From a bacterium (GTDB lineage Bacteria > Caldisericota > Caldisericia > B22-G15), in assembly GCA_012517755.1 (NCBI GenBank), contig JAAYUH010000122.1:1-6296 (forward strand): a DNA stretch of 6,296 nt, in the 5' to 3' direction. Position numbers and translations under genes: made by a program. This document shows, piece after piece, positions 1-6,100 of the stretch (the stretch's first letter is position 1; each line of letters starts with the position of its first letter). Under the pieces are notes generated by a model. It was given only the letters and a program-made list of their open reading frames with translations, did no database searches and had not been told where the DNA came from.

Positions 1-1
1 A

Positions 2-481
2 AATCCTAAAGAGATGTTTGGAAAGATAATGAGTATTCCAGACCATCTTATAATTGAATATTTTGAATTATTAACTGATATGTCTCCTAAAGAAATAGAA
101 GAGTATAAAATAAAAATGGAAGAGGGTGAAAATCCAATGAAATATAAATTAAGACTTGCAAAAGAGATTGTAACAAGATATCACTCAAAAGAGGAAGCTG
201 ATAAAGAAGAGGAAGATTTCATTAAAGTTTTCAGTAAAAAAGAGATTCCAGAAGAGGTTGAGACCTTTTTTGTTGATTCAGATGAACTGAATTTGATCGA
301 TTTTTTAAAGGAGAAAAATATAATTTCATCAAAGAGTGAAGGAAGAAGAATTTTTGAACAAGGTGGAATATATGTGAATAATGAAAGATTTTCAGATTCA
401 TCCTTTAAAATAAAGATAGATAAAGAAGTAATTATTAAAGTTGGAAAAAGAAAATTTATAAAGGTGATAAAAAATGATTAA
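2..481 (+). CDS. tyrS: Tyrosyl-tRNA synthetase, C-terminal part (5' end outside window)
   Basis: Class I synthetase that attaches tyrosine to tRNA-Tyr in the cytoplasm. Only the last 159 residues are visible; the frame is open to the left edge and reads NPKEMFGKIMSIPD, the stretch that lies just after the KMSKS loop in bacterial TyrRS. Next comes the helical region (YFELLTDMSPKEIEEY, then KLRLAKEIVTRYH) that links the catalytic core to the tail. The last ~65 residues form an S4 RNA-binding domain (SKSEGRRIFEQGGIYVNNER), which binds tRNA. The HIGH and KMSKS motifs must lie upstream of the window. The helical segment resembles the TyrZ-like TyrRS subfamily found in Thermotoga and Aquifex more than the E. 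coli type; this is from memory. The gene ends at TAA and overlaps hisS by 8 bp, so the two are probably co-transcribed. The ATG at 14 is internal, not the real start. Confidence 0.95.
   Translation, partial: NPKEMFGKIMSIPDHLIIEYFELLTDMSPKEIEEYKIKMEEGENPMKYKLRLAKEIVTRYHSKEEADKEEEDFIKVFSKKEIPEEVETFFVDSDELNLIDFLKEKNIISSKSEGRRIFEQGGIYVNNERFSDSSFKIKIDKEVIIKVGKRKFIKVIKND
462..467 (+). promoter_or_regulatory. Shine-Dalgarno site of hisS inside tyrS
   Basis: AGGTGA ends 6 nt before the hisS ATG at 474 and lies within the last codons of tyrS. Together with the 8-bp overlap it fixes the hisS start and suggests that hisS translation is coupled to termination of tyrS. Confidence 0.75.
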
Positions 482-1733
482 AGGACCAAAAGGTGCACCT
501 GATATTTTACCTGACAAGAGTAAAAGTATAAGAGTTGTTATAGATAAAATAATTAAAATTGTTGAAAATTTTGGTTATAAAGAGATTATTCTTCCAATTT
601 TTGAACATTCAGAAGTTTTTGAAAGAACAGTAGGTGAGGATACAGATATTGTTGAAAAAGAGATGTACACATTTTTTGATAAAAGTGGAATGAAGTTATC
701 TTTAAGACCTGAAGGAACAGCACAAACTGTAAGAGCATATTTAGAAAATAATTTAAAAACTTTAACACATCCTGTTAAATTTTTTTATTTTGGTCCTATG
801 TTTAGGTATGAAAGACCTCAAAAAGGAAGATTCAGACAATTTTTTCACTTTGGAATTGAAGCACTTGGAGATGAAAAACCTGAACTTGATGTTGAAGTTA
901 TATCTATATCACTACAGATTTTGGAATCATTAGGATTAAAAGATTTATCAGTTTCATTAAATTCAATTGGAGATATTGAAGAAAGAAATGTCTATAAAGA
1001 GAAATTAAAATCTTTTTTAAGAAAAAGATATTCAGAACTTTGCGATGATTGTAAAAAAAGATTAGAAAAAAATCCATTGAGAATTTTAGATTGTAAGAAA
1101 GAGAGTTGTATTAATGTTACAAAAGATGCTCCAAAAATTATTGATTATCTATCAAACGAAAGTAAAAATCATTTTGAAAAAATATTATCAATGCTTGATG
1201 ATTTAAAGATAAAATATGAAATAAACAATAGGCTTGTTAGAGGTCTTGATTATTATAATAGAACAGTTTTTGAAGTTTTTTCAAGTGATTTAGGAGCTCA
1301 AAATGCTGTTCTTGGTGGCGGAAGATATGATTATCTAAGTGAATATTTAGGTGGAGATAGAGTGCCAGGAGTTGGTTTCGCGATGGGTGTTGAAAGATTA
1401 ATTATGCTTCTTGAAAATAAAAATTTATTGCCTAAAGATGAAAAAAATATAATTTTTATCTCTCCATTGTCAAAAGAGTATTTTGAAGAAGCCTTCAAAT
1501 TTTATATAAATTTAGGAAAATCTAATTTTTCACTCTATTTTCCATATAATTTTAAAAATATTAAAACATCAATTTCTAATGCACTTAAAATGAATATAGA
1601 CTATATGATAATTTATGGTGGAGATGAATTAAAAAATGGTTTTATAATTTTTAAAGATTTAATAAAAGAGGAGCAACAGTTAATCAAAATTGATAATTTA
1701 CTGAATTTCCTGAATAATTATGGAGGATTTTAA
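474..1733 (+). CDS. hisS: Histidyl-tRNA synthetase
   Basis: Class II synthetase that charges tRNA-His with histidine; normally a cytoplasmic homodimer. Length 419 residues, normal for the family. Motif 1 region lies near residues 10-50. RPEGTA is at 78-83, motif 2 at 107-132 (FRYERPQKGRF then RQFFHFGIEALG), the HisA motif RGLDYYNRTVFEV at 256-268, GGGRYDYL at 281-288 and motif 3 GVGFAMGVERLIML at 299-312. The C-terminal ~95 residues are the anticodon-binding domain (IDYMIIYGGDEL); they are divergent but complete. Residues expected to contact histidine and ATP are present (E80, T82, R111, E129, R256, Y261, Y285), with one exception: the position of E. coli Gln127 is His125, in FFH instead of the usual FHQ. 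The insertion domain holds four cysteines (C190, C193, C207, C212). The ATG is fixed by a good Shine-Dalgarno site and by the N-terminus (MIKGPKGAPDILP), which matches the family start. Confidence 0.97.
   Translation: MIKGPKGAPDILPDKSKSIRVVIDKIIKIVENFGYKEIILPIFEHSEVFERTVGEDTDIVEKEMYTFFDKSGMKLSLRPEGTAQTVRAYLENNLKTLTHPVKFFYFGPMFRYERPQKGRFRQFFHFGIEALGDEKPELDVEVISISLQILESLGLKDLSVSLNSIGDIEERNVYKEKLKSFLRKRYSELCDDCKKRLEKNPLRILDCKKESCINVTKDAPKIIDYLSNESKNHFEKILSMLDDLKIKYEINNRLVRGLDYYNRTVFEVFSSDLGAQNAVLGGGRYDYLSEYLGGDRVPGVGFAMGVERLIMLLENKNLLPKDEKNIIFISPLSKEYFEEAFKFYINLGKSNFSLYFPYNFKNIKTSISNALKMNIDYMIIYGGDELKNGFIIFKDLIKEEQQLIKIDNLLNFLNNYGGF
1722..1726 (+). promoter_or_regulatory. Shine-Dalgarno site of aspS inside hisS
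   Basis: GGAGG, encoding part of the Tyr-Gly-Gly-Phe tail of HisRS, ends 6 nt before the aspS ATG. The stop and start overlap as TAATG, a classic arrangement for translational coupling. Confidence 0.85.
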
Positions 1734-3475
1734 TGGTAGAAAGAAAATATTGTGGTGAAATAACAGAAGAAGAAATCGGTAAAAATTTAACTATCTATGG
1801 TTGGATTAAAACAATTAGAAATCTTGGTGGTCTAATTTTTTTCGAAGTTAGAGATAGATCTGGTTTTGTTCAGGTTGTTGTAGATTCTAATCAAAAAAAG
1901 ATTTTTGAAGTAGCAAAGAAATTAGGAAATGAATGGATTGTTAAAGTTGTGGGGGATGTTAGAGAAAGACCAAGAGAAAACATAAATGAAAATATAAAAA
2001 CTGGAAAAATAGAAATTAACTGTAAAGAACTTGAAATTATAAATGAATCTCAAGCTTTACCATTTGAGGTTGATAGTGAAGGTGAGATAAACGAGATTTT
2101 AAGATTAAAATACAGATTCTTAGATTTTAGAAGAGAAGAGATGAAAAGAAATCTCTATACAAGGTTCAGAATTTCAACATCAGTAAGAGAGTTTTTAAAT
2201 AGTGAAGGTTTCTGGGAAATTGAAACTCCTATTCTTACAAAAAGTACACCAGAAGGAGCAAGAGATTTTTTGGTACCATCAAGGATAAATCCAGGAAAAT
2301 TTTATGCTCTTCCTCAATCTCCTCAACTTTTCAAACAGATTTTAATGATTTCTGGATTAGATAAGTATTATCAAATTGCAAGATGCTTTAGAGATGAAGA
2401 TTTAAGGGCTGATAGACAACCAGAATTTACCCAAATTGATGTTGAGATGTCTTTTGTAGATGAAGAAGATGTTATGAATTTAACAGATAGATTATTCAAA
2501 AAATTGTTTAAAGATGTATTGAATATAGATATTGAGACACCACTATTAAGAATGAGATATTTCGATGCAATGGAAAAATTTGGGACAGATAAACCAGATT
2601 TAAGATTCTCTTTAGAGATAAATGATTTTACAGATATATTTAAACAGAGTGATTTTACACTCTTTAAAAGTAACATTGAAAAAAAGAAAAGAATTAAAGG
2701 TTTTTTAATCAAAAATGTTATCATTTCAAGAAAAGAGAAAGATGAAATTGAAAATTTAGTAAAAGAAAATGGAATCCCCGGAGTGATTGCTTTTAACATT
2801 GAAAAAAAGGTAAGTTCTCCATTGAACAACTATATTAGTGAAAATGAGTTAAATAAATTGAAAGATGTAGCTGAAAATAATGATACCATTATATTTTTCA
2901 TTGGAAGTGGAGAAACCTTTCTTGAAAATTTAGGAAAAATTAGAATAGATTTAGCAAAAAAATATAATTTAATCGATTTGAATAAACATAAATTGTTATG
3001 GATAACAGATTTTCCTTTATTTGAATGGAATAAAGAGGAAAATAGATGGGATTCAAAGCACCATCCATTTACATCACCAAAACCTGAAGATATAGAACTT
3101 CTTGATAAAGATCTATCAAAAGTTCTTTCAAGATCTTATGATATAGTTATGGATGGATTTGAAATTGGTGGTGGTAGTATCAGAATAGATAACATTGAAC
3201 TTCAAAAGAAAATTTTCAATATCCTTGGATATTCTGAAAAAGAGGTTGAAGAAAGATTTGATTTTTTTATAAATGCTCTAAAGTATGGAACACCAATTCA
3301 TGGTGGGATTGCACTTGGACTTGATAGAATTGTTATGCTTTTTATCAATGGAAATAGCTTGAGAGATGTTATACCATTTCCAAAAACACAAAAAGGAACC
3401 TGTCCTTTAACAAATGCACCAAGTGATGTATCTAAAGACCAACTTAAAGAACTGAAAATAAAGATAGAGGATTAA
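1733..3475 (+). CDS. aspS: Aspartyl-tRNA synthetase, bacterial type with GAD domain
   Basis: Class II synthetase that charges tRNA-Asp with aspartate. Length 580 residues, as expected for the bacterial form. Domains in order: OB-fold anticodon-binding domain at about 5-110; catalytic core from about 120 with TPEGARDFLVPSR at 172-184, ALPQSPQLFKQ at 192-202 and motif 2 FRDEDLRADRQPEFTQID at 219-236; the GAD insertion at about 290-420; then the core again with HHPFTSPKPED at 443-453, GGGSIRI at 479-485 and motif 3 GGIALGLDRIVML at 524-536. In the OB-fold Leu31 (IRNLGGLIF) occupies the position that is Leu in the tRNA-Asp-specific E. coli enzyme and His in the non-discriminating Pseudomonas enzyme, so a discriminating enzyme is more likely (inference). 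The 1-bp overlap with hisS marks the same operon. No terminator hairpin follows the TAA. Confidence 0.97.
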   Translation: MVERKYCGEITEEEIGKNLTIYGWIKTIRNLGGLIFFEVRDRSGFVQVVVDSNQKKIFEVAKKLGNEWIVKVVGDVRERPRENINENIKTGKIEINCKELEIINESQALPFEVDSEGEINEILRLKYRFLDFRREEMKRNLYTRFRISTSVREFLNSEGFWEIETPILTKSTPEGARDFLVPSRINPGKFYALPQSPQLFKQILMISGLDKYYQIARCFRDEDLRADRQPEFTQIDVEMSFVDEEDVMNLTDRLFKKLFKDVLNIDIETPLLRMRYFDAMEKFGTDKPDLRFSLEINDFTDIFKQSDFTLFKSNIEKKKRIKGFLIKNVIISRKEKDEIENLVKENGIPGVIAFNIEKKVSSPLNNYISENELNKLKDVAENNDTIIFFIGSGETFLENLGKIRIDLAKKYNLIDLNKHKLLWITDFPLFEWNKEENRWDSKHHPFTSPKPEDIELLDKDLSKVLSRSYDIVMDGFEIGGGSIRIDNIELQKKIFNILGYSEKEVEERFDFFINALKYGTPIHGGIALGLDRIVMLFINGNSLRDVIPFPKTQKGTCPLTNAPSDVSKDQLKELKIKIED

Positions 3476-3499
3476 AATAAAATCTATATCTGATATAAT
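3472..3499 (+). promoter_or_regulatory. Predicted sigma-70-type promoter of cca with extended -10
   Basis: TGATATAAT at 3491-3499 is a perfect extended -10 element (TGnTATAAT). A weak -35 candidate, TTAAAA at 3472-3477 (4 of 6 matches to TTGACA), lies 16 nt upstream and overlaps the aspS stop; extended -10 promoters do not need a good -35. Counting the last T of the -10 as position -7 puts +1 at 3506, the first base of the cca GTG codon, which predicts a leaderless mRNA. In sequence this AT-rich a -10 match can arise by chance, but its position in the only intergenic gap of the window supports it. Confidence 0.6.
3485..3497 (+). repeat. Short perfect dyad overlapping the -10 box
   Basis: TATATC-T-GATATA is a 6-bp perfect inverted repeat around a single base, covering the 5' part of the extended -10. 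The one-base centre rules out a stable RNA hairpin, so if it means anything it would be a site for a dimeric DNA-binding protein. It is entirely possible by chance in such AT-rich DNA. Confidence 0.25.
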
Positions 3500-3505
3500 T
3501 AAATT

Positions 3506-6100
3506 GTGAATTTAATAGTAACTCATTCAACCGCAGATTTTGATGCACTTGCTTCTTTAGTACTCGCTGGAAAAATTTTTCCTAATTCAATTTGTTTGAT
3601 ACCATCTTTTTCTTCATCAGTTTACTCTTTCTTTTCTCTTTATGGAAATCTCTTTGAAAATTTAAAAAATTTAAAAGATATTGATTTATCAAAAATTGAT
3701 AGAGTAATTATGGTTGATACTCAATATCCTGATAGAGTAACTGGATTAAAGGAATTTATCGAAAATCATCCAAAAGTATTGATAATTGATCACCACTATC
3801 CTGATGAAGAGGTAAAAATAAATGCTAAGAGAATAGTAAAAGAGGTTGGTGCAACCGTCTCAATCCTTACTCATATGATTAAGAAAAAAAATATTGATAT
3901 AAAACCACTTGAAGCATCTCTATTTGCACTCGGAATTTATGAAGATACAGGAAATTTATTATTTATAACAACTAAACCATATGATATTGAGGCACTATCC
4001 TTTATCTTTAATTATAATGTTGACCTTAAAATTGTTCATAAATACCTAATAACATACTTAACTGATACTCAAAAAAAGATTTTTGAAAAAATATTAGCTA
4101 ACCTTAAAGTTGTTGAAATAAATGGTTATAAAATAGGAATTTCTATGGTTAAAATCTGTGAATATACAGAAGGTGTTGGTTTCCTGGTTCATAAAGTGCT
4201 TGAACTTTTTGATCTTGAAGCGATTTTTTCAATATTAATTTTAGATAAAAAAACAATAATAATAGGTAGAAGTAGAACAGAAGATATAAATGTGAAAAAA
4301 ATATTATCATTTTTTGGTGGAGGAGGACATAAGACAGCTGCATCTGCCAATTTTGATACTTTAAAGAAAACTAATGTATATGATAAATTGATTAAATTGA
4401 TAAAAAATAATGTCAAAATTAAAATTTATGCAAAAGATATAATGAGCACTCCAGTAAAAACTATTGATATTGATAGTAGCCTTGAAGAAGCAAAAAATAT
4501 TATGTTAAGATTTAATTTTTCAGGATTGCCAGTTACAAAAAATGGGAAAATAATAGGAATAGTAACAAGATCAGAAATTTCTAAGGTTGAACTTTTAGGA
4601 TTGACAAATTTTAAGGTGAAAGATTTTATGATTGAGAAATTTATTTTTGTTACACCTGATACTTCTCTTGAAGATATAGAAAAAATAATGGTTGAAAAAA
4701 ATATAGGAAGGATTCCAGTTATAGTTAAAGGAAAAGTTGTTGGAATAATCACAAGAAGTGATATTTTAAGAGGAATCTATTTAAAAAATGAAAGAATAGA
4801 ACCTTGTAAAGTTGAAGCATCTAAAATAAATAAAATACTTGAAAATAATTTATCAAATAAGACTTTATCTTTAATAAAAAAAATTGGAAGAGTCGCTGAT
4901 GAGATGAAAATAAGTGCGTATCTCGTTGGTGGATTTGTAAGAGATACTTTGTTGAATTTGGAATCAAAAGATATTGATGTAGTTATTGAAGGTGATTCAA
5001 TATTATTTTCACAGGAACTTAAAAAGATTTTAAAAACAAACATTCATATCTATCCTGATTTTAAAACTGCAACATTAAATATCGATGATTTAAGAATTGA
5101 TATAGCTTCATCAAGAAGAGAATACTATAAAGAACCAGCATCTTTACCAAGAGTTGAAATGGGTGGAAATATAAAAGATGATTTATTAAGAAGAGATTTT
5201 ACAATTAATACTCTTGCAATTTGTATCAATAAAAACTGTTTTGGAAATTTAATCGATCTTTTAAATGGATTTAAGGATTTAGAAGAGAAAAAAATTAGAG
5301 TTTTACATAATTTAAGCTTTATTGATGATCCAACAAGAATATTAAGAGCAGTAAGATATTCAGTGAAATTAAATTTCAAAATTGAAAAAGAGACCAAAAA
5401 TTTAATAAAAAATACAATAAAAACAGGGCTTTTTACAGATGCTAAAAATACAAGAATAAAAGAGGAGCTTTTCACAATTCTTAATGATGAAAAAATTGCT
5501 CTAAAAGGATTAAAATTGTTAAAAAGTTTAGGTGGATTAAAACTCATACATAGAAAATTGTTATTAACAAATGAAACAATCCAAAAAATTGAATTCTCTT
5601 TGAATATTATTCCTGAATTAAATAAAAATAATATAGTTTATGATTTAGATTCAATTCTATTTTTTATGTTGATAAGTGAACTGAATGATTATAATAGAAA
5701 AGAGATAATAGAGAGATGGAATTTAAAAAAAGATTTTATGAAAAATGAAAATTTTTATTTAGATAAGATTGAGGAGTTAAAAAATTGTTCATCAAAATAT
5801 GAAATATTCAACTGCTTAAAAAATTTAAATTTAGAAGAGTTGATATATCTATTATATCTATCTGAAGATAAAGAAAAGGAAAAAATCAAAGAGTTTATTT
5901 TTAAATTATCAAATCTCAAAATTAAATTAAAAGGTAAAGATTTAATATCAATGGGTTTTAAACCATCAAAGGATTTTAAATATATATTTGAAAAAGTCAA
6001 AGAAGAGGTTATAAATGGAAACCTTCATACCTTAGAAGATGAAATAAATTTTGTTATAGAAAACTTTGGAAAGGAGGTAAAAAACTACATTGTTAGATAA
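3506..6100 (+). CDS. cca: tRNA nucleotidyltransferase (CCA- or A-adding) fused to DHH phosphoesterase and CBS pair
   Basis: An 864-residue fusion that should add or repair the 3'-CCA end of tRNA. Residues 1-300 are a DHH/DHHA1 phosphoesterase: motif I H7-x3-D11-x-D13, motif II D71, motif III IDHH at 94-97, motif IV EDTG at 146-149, and GGGGHKTAAS at 271-280. Residues 310-425 are two CBS repeats (GIVTRSEI at 351, GIITRSDI at 413), a fold that usually binds adenine nucleotides. Residues 465-625 are the class II nucleotidyltransferase head and neck: LVGGFVRD at 473-480, catalytic D489 and D491, LLRRDFTINTLA at 560-571, and DDPTRILRAVRY at 607-618. The tail keeps the family's C-terminal signature (GKDLISMGFKPS at 810-821). 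Full CCA addition and A-only addition (as in the split Aquifex system) cannot be told apart here, although the loop before RRDF is not deleted. The start is GTG: an in-frame TAA lies two codons upstream and motif I begins at residue 7. No Shine-Dalgarno site is visible. Confidence 0.93.
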   Translation: MNLIVTHSTADFDALASLVLAGKIFPNSICLIPSFSSSVYSFFSLYGNLFENLKNLKDIDLSKIDRVIMVDTQYPDRVTGLKEFIENHPKVLIIDHHYPDEEVKINAKRIVKEVGATVSILTHMIKKKNIDIKPLEASLFALGIYEDTGNLLFITTKPYDIEALSFIFNYNVDLKIVHKYLITYLTDTQKKIFEKILANLKVVEINGYKIGISMVKICEYTEGVGFLVHKVLELFDLEAIFSILILDKKTIIIGRSRTEDINVKKILSFFGGGGHKTAASANFDTLKKTNVYDKLIKLIKNNVKIKIYAKDIMSTPVKTIDIDSSLEEAKNIMLRFNFSGLPVTKNGKIIGIVTRSEISKVELLGLTNFKVKDFMIEKFIFVTPDTSLEDIEKIMVEKNIGRIPVIVKGKVVGIITRSDILRGIYLKNERIEPCKVEASKINKILENNLSNKTLSLIKKIGRVADEMKISAYLVGGFVRDTLLNLESKDIDVVIEGDSILFSQELKKILKTNIHIYPDFKTATLNIDDLRIDIASSRREYYKEPASLPRVEMGGNIKDDLLRRDFTINTLAICINKNCFGNLIDLLNGFKDLEEKKIRVLHNLSFIDDPTRILRAVRYSVKLNFKIEKETKNLIKNTIKTGLFTDAKNTRIKEELFTILNDEKIALKGLKLLKSLGGLKLIHRKLLLTNETIQKIEFSLNIIPELNKNNIVYDLDSILFFMLISELNDYNRKEIIERWNLKKDFMKNENFYLDKIEELKNCSSKYEIFNCLKNLNLEELIYLLYLSEDKEKEKIKEFIFKLSNLKIKLKGKDLISMGFKPSKDFKYIFEKVKEEVINGNLHTLEDEINFVIENFGKEVKNYIVR
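6071..6078 (+). promoter_or_regulatory. Shine-Dalgarno site of the M50 protease gene inside cca
   Basis: AAGGAGGT is the strongest ribosome binding site in the window. It ends 11 nt before the TTG at 6090, a slightly long spacing. It points to that TTG as the start, because an in-frame TAA at 6078-6080 closes the frame upstream and no ATG or GTG follows in frame within the window. Confidence 0.8.

Noticed and set aside
14..16. ATG at 14 as the start of a small gene
   Set aside because: The frame is open to the left edge and the upstream codons (NPKE) continue the TyrRS sequence, so this Met is internal.
1434..1733. HisRS C-terminal domain looked unusual enough to suspect a frameshift or truncation
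   Set aside because: The frame is continuous, total length (419) is normal, and the IDYMIIYGGDEL segment matches the end of the anticodon-binding domain, so it is divergent rather than broken.
2371..2829. 152-codon open frame on the minus strand within aspS
   Set aside because: It lies wholly inside a well-supported aspS, its translation is a low-complexity Ser/Phe/Leu/Ile mix typical of the complement of Lys/Glu-rich coding DNA, and no family motif is seen.
3476..3505. Possible transcription terminator after aspS
   Set aside because: The 30-bp gap has no GC-rich stem followed by a T run; its only dyad has a one-base centre and cannot form a hairpin. Read-through from aspS into cca therefore remains possible.
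4189..5547. Several minus-strand open frames of 75-140 codons opposite cca
   Set aside because: All are antisense to conserved domains of cca and have the same Phe/Ser/Ile-rich low-complexity composition; none has recognisable motifs.
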